Shown here in pieces: positions 20,906-30,461 of a stretch of 64,000 nucleotides of DNA (position 1 is its first letter; each line of letters starts with the position of its first letter). Source of the stretch: Deinandra increscens subsp. villosa (lineage: Eukaryota; Streptophyta; Magnoliopsida; Asterales; Asteraceae); assembly GCA_039602395.1 (NCBI GenBank), contig JBCNJP010000013.1, positions 27,315,993 to 27,379,992 of the forward strand, in the 5' to 3' direction. A program made the translations under genes and the position numbers. The notes under the pieces were generated by a model. The model made no database searches, had not been told where the DNA came from, and was given only the letters and a program-made list of their open reading frames with translations.

Positions 20906-22606
20906 AGCCGGCTTCACTTCCAAACTGCTCAATTCTTCTCCCTCTCTTCCATTAGTTATACCATCTTTTCGGTTTTGAGCCATTTGTTTAAGTGTTCTTA
21001 AGTCTACTCGTCAGAGTATAAGAACTTCAACTTATGATGATAATAAATTGTTATTTGTCTATGAATTTTTAATTATCCATTAAGCAAATCTTAAGACTAA
21101 CACTTGTTAGCCTCAATCTTACAAGTGTTAATCAAATTCTTACACTCATTTGAGAATAAAAAAATATTTGGTGGGTTGGTAAACTGTTTTTGTAAACTTG
21201 CTTTAAGGTGAGCTAATGACTTTATAAAAACTCTTTTTATTGAAAGTTTAGTACTGATTTTTTGAACCAAACGTGCTCTACATATCACAGATCATTTGGG
21301 GAGTCGAAATCCCAAAGGCCACACCAGTGACACCCGGTCGGGGGACGATGCATGATCCGAAAGGTGACTTGCGCCCCATGCTACATGATACGTTTGAGGT
21401 CCTTATGTCTATGTAAGCAAACACGGCTGACCACGTAAGTGCGAGCTGAAAGTATTTGGTTGGAAATGGGGATTGGTAATATTTTGTCACTTCACGGAAG
21501 CCGATATTGTACGTATTTGTGAACTTGGCTCTGGTTACGCCGGACGTGCATGGGCAAGAGCGGTGCATGACGGTGTGTCGAGTATGGTAAGTCGGCCGAT
21601 TTGGGGTCCTCGTAACTAAGTGGCATTAGTTTCACTATATTTGTTTACCAACAGCACAGTTCCCCGGGGTTCGTACTCCTCGTAGACGATCACCCGGGAG
21701 AGTAGTGATGCTTGATTTGATGATGAGAGGCGGTCTTGCTGCCTGTTGGTAAATAATCTTACGGGAAGGGTATAATTTACGGGTTACCAACATCACCACT
21801 GATAAGTCTCCCAAATGATATTATCTGCGACCGAGTTGACCAAGACACGACTTTTTAGTTTAGTTAAATTTTAGTTAAATTATTTTACATATTTTTACTA
21901 ATATCTTCACTTGAAGATTGACCAGGTTAGACGTCAGCAATGGTGAAGTATCAAGAGCCCTCCTTTTCCTTTGTGTCTTTGAACGATCCCGATTTAACTT
22001 ACCACTACTATACTGCCCAACATGGGTGCACTTGCCCGTGATTGTGGTGAAATAGTAGTAGTTTAAATAAATCGAGTTTATAAATTTAAAAGCTTAACTG
22101 CTAAAAAGGTGTCACAAATAACGAAACATTTTATGACTCACCTCAGACACGTCACAGCCGGAGGGTCAATCAAGAGAGCCACAATGTGATGATCCAAGAC
22201 AAACTCCATTTCACTGCACATACTTCAAACACATCAGAAAAACAAACACAACTAAACACGAATACTTTAACAAATATGAAACATATTAGAACAAGAGTAT
22301 TCGGTTAATGTAGGGTTTTCGCTCCAAAACATATGGTATTAGGTTAGGTATTCGGTCCAAAGGGGATGGGTCCAGAGAGGTATTCAGTTTAGGTTTTCGA
22401 TCAGCCAGAGGCTATGATCGAAAACCTCAAGCAGCGAGCCGAAAACATTGCTGACCAAGAAGTGGATCGAACAAAAGCTCAAGGTCAACACGAAGACCTC
22501 TGTAGCCAAACCGAAAACCTAAAACTGAGAAGCCAGGACCGAAGACCTTCCGTCTTCGTCAGTCTGTATGCCTTCGATCACCGGAAAATCAGAAAAATAA
22601 CCAAAA
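20906..22606. other. Unassigned region left of the gypsy element
   Basis: GC content rises between 21290 and 21830, which looks unlike the AT-rich surroundings. A 96-codon minus-strand frame (21278-21568) and an 84-codon plus-strand frame (22414-22668) exist, but neither resembles a family I know. The latter reads into the gypsy LTR and cannot be a native gene. Between 22290 and 22600 the phrases GGTATTCGGT, TCGATCA and AAAACCT recur, possibly the remnant of another LTR. Confidence 0.35.
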
Positions 22607-23937
22607 TGTCACACCCCAACCGACGGCGGAAACGTCGGGGCATGATTAGATTGACCATAAGCTCATGACACTAATTTTAAGATGACAATATTAATAAAAC
22701 TCATACTTTTATTACTAATAAAATGTCAATACATACTTGAAATTAAACGAACAAAAACATCAACAAATGTCTTATTAAATCATAACTAGGTACAAGTCCT
22801 ATGTGGAAGCAACTTGAATCAAGCATTCTCATTTCCTGCAACATGTAAAAATTTAATGTCAACTATAGAGTTGGTGAGTAATCACAAGTTTTGTACATAG
22901 TATATAAGTGAAAATATGCGTTGTGTCATATGTAAGAGTACATGAAATATAATATGCTAGAATCATTGACAAGCCATGAAGTGGGAACAAACACTCAACG
23001 CCAGACCGACTGATCGAGTGGGGGCTACCCGATAGATCTATCATTCTTTATCCCATTGAATCACACAGAATACTTGATAATTCAGTCCGCACACAAACGA
23101 TAACCAATGTTAAACATAAATTGACAAACCATGCTAGACAAACATATAACACATAGCCTACACATAGAGAAAATACGCATTTCTAATTTGATAAACAATA
23201 GAAAACCATATTTGGGATACATGTTGCACCCCAAAATGGAAAATGAAAATGGGCAAAGATTACTCACATGATTCAAGCGAAGGAAATTCCACAAGCGAGA
23301 CATAAGGTATATTTGAGATTCCTGAGGTCACCCTAAAGGATGGATAAAGGCCAAATGAATAAGGAACGAGAATATGAGGGGTTTGGATGGACTTGGGGAT
23401 ATTGACTTAGACTATAATTGTAAACGTGCCTTGAAATTAATCACCCTAAAATTGTAAACGTGCTTTGGCCTATAGGTTACTAACACTCTTGTCGGGATGT
23501 CCCAGGTAAGCGCCCGGGTCCAACTATGGGATTTATGCGCAGCTCTTACCTAGACAGAGGTCCCGCCTACCGGTGTTTTCTCCCTTCCAGTTAGTACACG
23601 TTTATTTTGGAGTATTTGGTCATTCCAATTTGTTTGAAATAAGAAATTTAAAGTGGTAAATTCTAAATTCTTTAAAGGCGTTTAAATCCCTAATTACTTT
23701 GGAAACTTTAAATTGAAAATCTTAAAGGTATTTAAATTATCCTAGCCAAGTCTAGGAGTCTTTTATTATTTTGAAGAGCTCTAAAATAAATTCTTAAGCA
23801 TTTAATTTAGGAATATTATGGTAATTTCTAAGCCATGAACATATTCTAAGGCAAATGAGTTTTTAAGGCTTTTTAAAAGTCTTAATCATGCTACTAGGTC
23901 CATTTGTTCAACAACATTAGAAAACAATAACTAGTTT
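22607..23937 (-). repeat. 3' LTR of gypsy element, first part
   Basis: Aligns with 60745-62070. It begins TGTCACACCCCAACCGACGG in plus orientation. It is broken at 23937 by the young LTR element and resumes at 30462. Confidence 0.9.
23933..23937. repeat. Target duplication AGTTT (left copy) of the young LTR element
   Basis: AGTTT flanks the element at 23933-23937 and 30457-30461. The equivalent place in the other gypsy LTR (near 62070) has a single AGTTT, which proves the insertion boundaries. Confidence 0.93.
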
Positions 23938-24295
23938 TGAAAAAACACGAGACGATCTTACTACAGCATGATTCAGTAATTGGATAACAACAAGAAGTAA
24001 ATAAAGCTTTGCTTTATTGATTCACTAAGAGGTTACAAGCTAGAGAGAGAAACACTTTCAGTTACACACAGTTAAGAGATATAGAAAATGACAGAACTGA
24101 TTAACTCTCTCTAACACGAACTATTTATAGTCACTTAGTCATAAGGCAGCGGACCACCAGCAGACCATCTGGTCCGCCGTATCAACTGGTCCGGCGGATC
24201 ATGTGATCCGGCCAGATGACTAACTAACTCACACAGATGCTCTAGATAAGATACAATACACGAGACACACGTTAGCATGGGAATATGCTCTAACA
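23938..24295 (-). repeat. 3' LTR of young Gag-only element
   Basis: 358 bases, matching 30099-30456 without a difference that I can see. Confidence 0.95.
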
Positions 24296-24306
24296 AACTC
24301 CCCCTT
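24296..24306 (-). promoter_or_regulatory. Polypurine tract
   Basis: Minus strand AAGGGGGAG plus TT directly before the 3' LTR; primer for plus-strand DNA synthesis. The same AGGGGGAG motif occurs several more times inside the 3' non-coding region (complements near 24474, 25711 and 25797). Confidence 0.8.
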
Positions 24307-26001
24307 AACGTGTAGTGTATCTATATTCTAACTCAACTTCAGTCTTCAATCTTCAACAATGCTGCATCCGATCTTCAACTTGAAATCTTGTCAGAATTGG
24401 AGCTTGCATGGCTGGATCAATTTTGAAAAATCTTTGAACTTCAAGATCCACTTGTGAAAGATATAACATACTCCCCCTTTCACCATGCGTGAGTCTTTTC
24501 ACACAGAAACCTGCAATTTCAGAAGACAGAAACGCGGTTTCCTTTTTCTTTTAAAAAATTAATTTAATCTTGGCGCAAAACTTCTCTTCGAGAATCCAAG
24601 ATATTATTTTGAAATTTTGAATTTTGTATCAAGTATCGATCAATCGAAAACAAATAAGAAACAAAATCTTTTTGTCTTTTTGAAACTTTATGCTAAAACA
24701 CATCTAAAATCTTTTTGGACTTTTCAGATATGAAGCATAAATGAAATACAGAAATGAAATACTGAATCACACACTATTTTTGCCTTTTGCGAGAAAGATC
24801 ACAACTTGGGATCATATTGGTCATGACATGCTGAACTATACTTCAATTTCAATTACTTCAGCACACAAGTCATGTCGATTACTGGTATAATTTGTCCATC
24901 TTAAACTCAGGCACAATCATACTCATAACATCTGGATATATTATTGAATTGATTAGATTTGCTTTGACCAGTGTACCCCACACTATCAGACATACTCAGA
25001 TATGTTTTTACTTTTTATATCACACTTTGTGATTTCATTTGTGATTTAATCACATAATGATTGTATCCATGATATAGTCAACTGTGTTTCATGCAAAAAG
25101 AAATAAGAACGTTAAACCGTCTACCTTAAGGTCGATCTTTCGATACGCAGATAAGGCCTCGGATTTAACAAAATAAGAAAATAAAACAAGTTGAAATTGT
25201 ATAACCCAACAACAATCAGGTCGGTACTCCCGTACACGCAGAGAAAGTCCGATGAGTTATACGAAACACCAAAGAAAATAAAGCAGAACGTCAAACGAAC
25301 AACAATCAGGTCGGTCTTTCGACACGCAGAGAAAGTCCGATCGTTTGACAAAATAAAGAAAAACAAACAAGTTTAAATCTTTGCAAAATGAACACATGTA
25401 TACACAGTGACTTCTCATTTTCTTTTTCACATATCTTTTCTTTGATATCATGAGATATGCATCAAGATGTTGTCCACTTGGTCAAGCATTAGTATTTAGT
25501 GTTTATCACATCTGAATACTTTCTGATTTAATGCCGAGCCTACCAAGTACATCAAACAATGATCTTATGACTTTTTCATCTATTTTATCCATGAGTCAGA
25601 CACGTAAGCCAATGTACCATCATTTCCCAAACATGTCGGATACAATTTCTCATTTTTCAATGTTTTTGTATTTTTCCATTTTTCGATGTTTTTGTATTTT
25701 TCATTTTCTCCCCCTTAAAATGAAAACTCTATTTTTGGATTTTCATTTTAACAAAAAGAAAAACACAACGACACTATTTTTGGCTTTTCAATTTTCTCCC
25801 CCTAAACTACATACAAAATGTAAAAGAAAGAAAATTGACCAATCGATACTGATACCTGTTCAGTTTAAGCTTTTCAGAAAAACTTCTAGTTTAGAAATAT
25901 GAAGCATTCAATTTAAATTAAGAACGCAAAATATTCCTCCATTAGCAACTTTGCAATCACCATCGGGTCTTCTAGGAATACCTGCACACTGGTTATAAAG
26001 A
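24307..26001 (-). other. Conserved 3' non-coding region of Gag-only element
   Basis: About 1.7 kb between the gag stop and the purine tract, with no coding region. It aligns along its length with 58665-60330 of the second family member. Long near-identical stretches include the strings around 24790-25010 and 25520-25640, whereas the Gag proteins look only about half identical. It contains three tandem stem-loops (25111-25349), internal AGGGGGAGAAAA tracts, and AT-rich CATTTTTCAATGTTTTTGTA repeats (25650-25720). Confidence 0.75.
25111..25349 (-). promoter_or_regulatory. Three tandem GNRA stem-loops (RNA element), copy 1
   Basis: In minus-strand order: unit I 25349-25290, outer stem GTCAAACGA/TCGTTTGAC; unit II 25262-25199, outer stem GTATAAC/GTTATAC; unit III 25169-25111, outer stem GTTAAA-U-CC/GG-TTTAAC. 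Each unit is about 60 nt. Each contains a CTGCGT string and an inner stem with a GNRA loop: GTC-GAAA-GAC in I, GTAC-GGGA-GTAC in II, ATC-GAAA-GAT in III, followed by CGACCT. Stem sequences differ while pairing persists. The second copy is at 59329-59567. Confidence 0.8.
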
Positions 26002-29000
26002 TTAGTACTCAAATGACCCGAAGCACACAGCTTCTGGTCGACCAGTGTCTTCCTCAAAATCATTTGCAGCTTTGCTGACCACCTTAGGTTGCCACTGCAT
26101 TTTGACCTTTTCTGTTTTTACTAAGACATCATCCTGTGATGAACCTTCAACACTTGAATCGAATTTAAAAAATTGTTTCTTTTTAGACTTAGTGTTAGAC
26201 GGTGTGGACTCAGTAAAAATTCTGCCTGATTCATCGATAAATGTGGCAGATTTGTTTGGAAAAAATCTTTTACCAGTTTCAGGACAATCCTGTGCCATAT
26301 GTCCCGTTCGACGACATTGATAGCACAAACGATAAGATCGTTTAGATTGTGGTTTGCCCTGAACTGATGAACACCTCTCAACAGACTCAGAATTATCAGA
26401 AATATCAGAAATATCATCAAAAATTTGAAATCGATTAGAATGTACCCATTTTGAAGTAGGACTTCGAGGTGTAGAATTTGATCCAGATGAAGATGAAACT
26501 TTCACTGATTGAACTTCACCAGAAGAACTTGTAGATGAAGCCTTCGTTTGGATCTTTCCACCGAATCCCTTTTCCATTGTAGACATGAAAACTTGAGCCA
26601 AATAATAAATTTGTTCCAAGCTTGTGTCTTTCTTTACTTTCAGATCTTTCTTGGGCATATTTTTCTTGATATTCCGTGCACCCTTCTGACCATCACTACC
26701 CAAACCACAACGTTTGTAACCCGGTAGCTTAGTTAAATCAATCGAAGAACTTGAAGGACCTGCTTTAGCAACCTGATTGAAAGAAGCTTTAATATCCTTC
26801 AACTTGTTTGCTTCCACCAACTTAGCAGCAACCGTTTCTTCACTCATTTTCTTCTTGTCTTCCTCACTATGTTTGTCGTTAGAACCAACACTCGTATCTC
26901 CCATAAACCCACGAGAAACAAATTTTAATGGAGATACACCAACCACATTTTTCTCTTTCTCTTCTGTCTTCGTTGATATCTGGGACTTCTTCAAATCAGA
27001 CTTCTTTGCAACAAATTCAGAATAATCACCAGTTATGCCAGAAATTTGAATATCAGCAAGAACATCAGATTCAATAACTGGATGCGGAATCTGATTATAC
27101 TCCTCGCTTCCAAAAACCTTTTTGAAATTCTCGTCTTTGCATAAGTAACTGGTAAAAGAATGTGAATTCTTCAAATTATTCAACTGCCTCTTAAGATCCA
27201 ACACTTCAACATTCAGATCAGATATTTTCTTTTGAGCTTCACCCAATGCTGTTTCTGATTCAGTTAATTGCTCTGAAGCTCTATTAAACCGAAACTTTTC
27301 CTGTCGCATCTGATCATGAGCATCACATACTTCTTGAGTAATTTTCTTGACACGGCCTTCATGAATCTCAATATTTCGTTTCAACAACTGATTTTCATGT
27401 GTCAAAGTCGTAACTTTATCAAGTAAAATGGAATGTTCCTTTTGACGATCACTTTCTTTTGCATTAACTTCATCAAACTCTTTCTGAAGATCATCATATA
27501 ATTTCTGAAGAGAATCCAATTTTGTTTTGGATTTGCTAAACAAAGCATCAAAATCTTCAATAGCATCTTTTGCTTCACTCTCCCATTTTTCAACACTATT
27601 AATCAACTCTTCATTCTCATTTTGCAACTTCAAAATTTGTTCTTTATCGGCACTGATGAACTCATTCAGTTTATCTTGTACTGCCATCAACTCTTCCTTC
27701 AGAACATTCTTTTCGGTGATTAATTTCTCATTTCTCTTGTAAAGCTCATCAGAATTTTCAACTTTCTTCTTGAAACTTTCTAATTCCGTTTCCTTCAGTG
27801 TTCTCTCAACCATTAACCCTTCCTTTTCTTGAACCAATTCACGAATTTTTCTATCCTTTTCAGCACAAAATCCACAAGTTGACTCATACCCACTAACTTC
27901 AGAACCACTTGTTTCAGATGTAGTGATCTCAGATGTATACTCACTTGATTCAACTTCAATATTTGCCATTAAGGCCACATGTTGACCATTGATATAACAA
28001 CATTCGTCTGAGTCGGCACACGTATTGTGAATAGCAGTCAAAGCAATAGGTGATTTGTCAAGTTGTTTTGACCATTCATCAAATTCTTTATCTACTTGTG
28101 CTTGAGCCATCATAGCTTTTGCGTCAGGTTTATCAGATTTACTCTTATCAGATGATGATTGAGAACACTCACGAGCAAAATGTCCAACCTTGGAACAATT
28201 GTAACACTTTACTTTAGATTTATCCAAACCCAATTTTCTATTTCCTGGAACAAAAGAATTCTTTCCATGTTTCTTGATAAATCGTCTTCCTTTTTCAACC
28301 ATCATTGCAAATTGCCAATGCAAATCTAATTCAGTTAATTGATCATCATCCAGCTGTTCTAACTCAGTTCCACTTAAACCAGCATCACTAACTTGACCAA
28401 AAATCGATCCAGATGATGAAGATATAAAAGCAGATAATAATGCAGCCAATTCTTCAGTTGATTGAGCAGGATGAGAATTGTTTGATGATTTATCTGGAAT
28501 GTTAAAACGACATCCTGGAGAATAACCAGAATTTTCAGAATGTCCAGCAAGAAAAGCTGTGACCGGCGGATTACTGCTAGAAATAGAATGTGACTTTGCC
28601 TTAGCATGAACTGTAGCGTTATTTTCTCCAAAGTACAATTCAGGATTTTGAACTGTAGGATGTGCAGATTTCTTCACTAACAATTCCATCTCACGAGCTT
28701 GTATTTTGCTAGTTATTTGATTAAATGTCCAAATTGAATAACTTGGATCATTTGTCAACATCATCACATAATTTTCCCATTTTTCTGGTAACGCTTCCAG
28801 AATTTTCTCTTTCAATTCATCACTATCTTTCTTGACTCCTACAACATCAAGTTCATTTATCAAATGGGAAAACCGAGCAATCAAATCTGGAATTTTCTCA
28901 TTCTCGCAGTGTCTGAAATTATCAAATTCTTTCTTCAACACTTTCTTTCGAGTATTTTTGTATTGATCATTACCCGTACATCTCTCTTCAATAGCATCCC

Positions 29001-29361
29001 ACAACTCCTTAGCCGTTGTATATTGCTTAAATTGATGCATTAGCTCTTTTGGCAAGGCCATTGTAAGATAACTATATGTTTTCTTTTCTCGAGCAAACAA
29101 TTTCCGTTCATCAGCATCGAAACTACTAATCATCTTTGGTTTGTTGGGACTTATCATCGGATATTCATATTCTTTCTCAATTGGAATCCAACTTTCAATA
29201 TCTTGCGAATAAATGTAAGATTCAAACCGACTTCTCCAATTGTAATAATCTTCAAGCCTTAGCAATTTAGGAACCTTTTGAGTTGTTCCTATCTCGTTAT
29301 CATAGTTCAACATGGCTTGCATTGATGTTTGAGCAGCAGTCATTGCATAGAAATCACTCAT
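26002..29361 (-). CDS. Copia-type Gag protein, 1119 aa, intact
   Basis: Structural Gag of the non-autonomous element, expected to coat its RNA in cytoplasmic particles. Residues about 1-260 match the copia-type Gag (UBN2/DUF4219) region, with LEDYYNWRSRFESYI, YLTMALPKELMHQF and ELWDAIEERCTGNDQYK. A CCHC zinc knuckle, CYNCSKVGHFAREC, is at about 385-398. A long coiled coil rich in Glu/Lys/Leu spans about 505-720, and a Ser/Lys-rich linker follows. A second knuckle, CYQCRRTGHMAQDC, is at about 1012-1025. Usual copia Gags are about 300-400 residues with one knuckle, so this is unusually long. There is no protease motif. No stop or frameshift is present, in contrast to the relative at 55359-58664. 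The start is the first ATG after the leader. Confidence 0.9.
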   Translation of the reverse strand: MSDFYAMTAAQTSMQAMLNYDNEIGTTQKVPKLLRLEDYYNWRSRFESYIYSQDIESWIPIEKEYEYPMISPNKPKMISSFDADERKLFAREKKTYSYLTMALPKELMHQFKQYTTAKELWDAIEERCTGNDQYKNTRKKVLKKEFDNFRHCENEKIPDLIARFSHLINELDVVGVKKDSDELKEKILEALPEKWENYVMMLTNDPSYSIWTFNQITSKIQAREMELLVKKSAHPTVQNPELYFGENNATVHAKAKSHSISSSNPPVTAFLAGHSENSGYSPGCRFNIPDKSSNNSHPAQSTEELAALLSAFISSSSGSIFGQVSDAGLSGTELEQLDDDQLTELDLHWQFAMMVEKGRRFIKKHGKNSFVPGNRKLGLDKSKVKCYNCSKVGHFARECSQSSSDKSKSDKPDAKAMMAQAQVDKEFDEWSKQLDKSPIALTAIHNTCADSDECCYINGQHVALMANIEVESSEYTSEITTSETSGSEVSGYESTCGFCAEKDRKIRELVQEKEGLMVERTLKETELESFKKKVENSDELYKRNEKLITEKNVLKEELMAVQDKLNEFISADKEQILKLQNENEELINSVEKWESEAKDAIEDFDALFSKSKTKLDSLQKLYDDLQKEFDEVNAKESDRQKEHSILLDKVTTLTHENQLLKRNIEIHEGRVKKITQEVCDAHDQMRQEKFRFNRASEQLTESETALGEAQKKISDLNVEVLDLKRQLNNLKNSHSFTSYLCKDENFKKVFGSEEYNQIPHPVIESDVLADIQISGITGDYSEFVAKKSDLKKSQISTKTEEKEKNVVGVSPLKFVSRGFMGDTSVGSNDKHSEEDKKKMSEETVAAKLVEANKLKDIKASFNQVAKAGPSSSSIDLTKLPGYKRCGLGSDGQKGARNIKKNMPKKDLKVKKDTSLEQIYYLAQVFMSTMEKGFGGKIQTKASSTSSSGEVQSVKVSSSSGSNSTPRSPTSKWVHSNRFQIFDDISDISDNSESVERCSSVQGKPQSKRSYRLCYQCRRTGHMAQDCPETGKRFFPNKSATFIDESGRIFTESTPSNTKSKKKQFFKFDSSVEGSSQDDVLVKTEKVKMQWQPKVVSKAANDFEEDTGRPEAVCFGSFEY

Positions 29362-30084
29362 TTTGAAATTTCAATATCAAACACGAAAACTAAAAACTGA
29401 AAAACGAGCGTCTTCCAAGCGGATTTTGGGGTTCAAAACTTGACGGTACTGGCCGTAGGCCGGTACAAGTCCTAGATCTCGGAAAGGCGAACGTTTTGAC
29501 TGGTATTGGGTTCTGTAACTCCAAACGGTTTGCAAGTTACGTCAGTTTTAGTGAAGGTATGTTTTCTGCCAGCGGATCAAAACAAATCGACGGATCAAAG
29601 TATTACCAGCGGACCAGTTCCGGATCAAATTAACCAGGCGGATCAGATTTGTACTAGCGGACCAGATCCGGATCAAATTTCGTCCGGCAGATCAAATTTT
29701 GATACGGCGGATCAGATTTTGATACGGAGGACCAAAACTGGTACGGCGGACCAGAATTTTCAGCAGATCACACTGATACGCTGTAACTGCTGCGGATCAG
29801 ACTGATGAAGATTGCCTGGGCGGATCAAATGGCGGATCAAATGTTCCACCGGCGGACCAACTTCAAACGAAGCTGAAATCGGCTGATTTTCACAGATTTC
29901 GACAAATGAAGCTAGAAACTGGATCAGTATGATGCGAAAACACTCAAGGAACATCCAGAAATCATTTTTATCCTTGGAATCACTCAGAATTATGAAAAAT
30001 TGATGAAAAACATAGAAAACCCAAACTTTCTCTCTCTAGAATTTCGAAAACTTACCAAATCACAGCAGTAGAGCAACCTGGAAT
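29362..30084 (-). other. Leader of Gag-only element with GGATC/GGACC repeat cluster
   Basis: Between the primer site and gag. From 29567 to 29862, at least fifteen short motifs of the form CGGATCAAA, CGGACCAG or AGATCAAA occur at irregular 12-30-base intervals. The same words occur in the LTR (24155-24205 and 30315-30365), including the palindrome GGATCATGTGATCC. Position between primer site and gag is where packaging signals lie in LTR elements. Confidence 0.7.
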
Positions 30085-30096
30085 GCTCTGATACCA
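30085..30096 (-). promoter_or_regulatory. Primer-binding site, initiator Met-tRNA type
   Basis: TGGTATCAGAGC on the minus strand, two bases inside the 5' LTR. Confidence 0.93.
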
Positions 30097-30098
30097 CT

Positions 30099-30456
30099 TG
30101 AAAAAACACGAGACGATCTTACTACAGCATGATTCAGTAATTGGATAACAACAAGAAGTAAATAAAGCTTTGCTTTATTGATTCACTAAGAGGTTACAAG
30201 CTAGAGAGAGAAACACTTTCAGTTACACACAGTTAAGAGATATAGAAAATGACAGAACTGATTAACTCTCTCTAACACGAACTATTTATAGTCACTTAGT
30301 CATAAGGCAGCGGACCACCAGCAGACCATCTGGTCCGCCGTATCAACTGGTCCGGCGGATCATGTGATCCGGCCAGATGACTAACTAACTCACACAGATG
30401 CTCTAGATAAGATACAATACACGAGACACACGTTAGCATGGGAATATGCTCTAACA
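30099..30456 (-). repeat. 5' LTR of young Gag-only element, with TATA box
   Basis: Minus strand starts TGTTAGAGCATATTCCC. CTATAAATAG (complement at about 30287-30296) is a TATA box followed by TTCGTGTTAGA; the older relative keeps CTATAAATAGGTTCGTGTTAGA in the same place. AATAAA near the 3' side could be the poly(A) signal. Confidence 0.93.
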
Positions 30457-30461
30457 AGTTT
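30457..30461. repeat. Target duplication AGTTT (right copy)
   Basis: Matches 23933-23937. Confidence 0.93.

Larger units (their letters stand above)
23938..30456 (-). mobile_element. Young Gag-only LTR retrotransposon (copia-type, no pol)
   Basis: 6519 bp on the minus strand. It has 358-bp LTRs (TGTTAGAGC...TTTTCA), which I find identical by eye. A 5-bp duplication AGTTT flanks it. The Met-tRNA primer site TGGTATCAGAGC is at 30085-30096 and the purine tract AAGGGGGAG at 24298-24306. It encodes one long intact Gag. No protease, integrase, reverse transcriptase or RNase H is seen. The 1.7 kb between gag and the purine tract is non-coding and structured. The Gag type and end sequences point to Ty1/copia ancestry. 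Identical LTRs and an empty allelic site in the sister LTR show recent movement, so its RNA must be reverse-transcribed and integrated by enzymes supplied in trans. A second, older family member lies at 54893-60719. Confidence 0.92.

Noticed and set aside
22602..22606. Target duplication for the gypsy element (CAAAA versus TTAAT)
   Set aside because: The five bases flanking the two LTRs do not match; a CAAAA lies nine bases beyond the right end but not adjacent, so no duplication is claimed.
22414..22668. 84-codon plus-strand frame
   Set aside because: It crosses the boundary of the gypsy LTR at 22607, so it cannot be an original gene.
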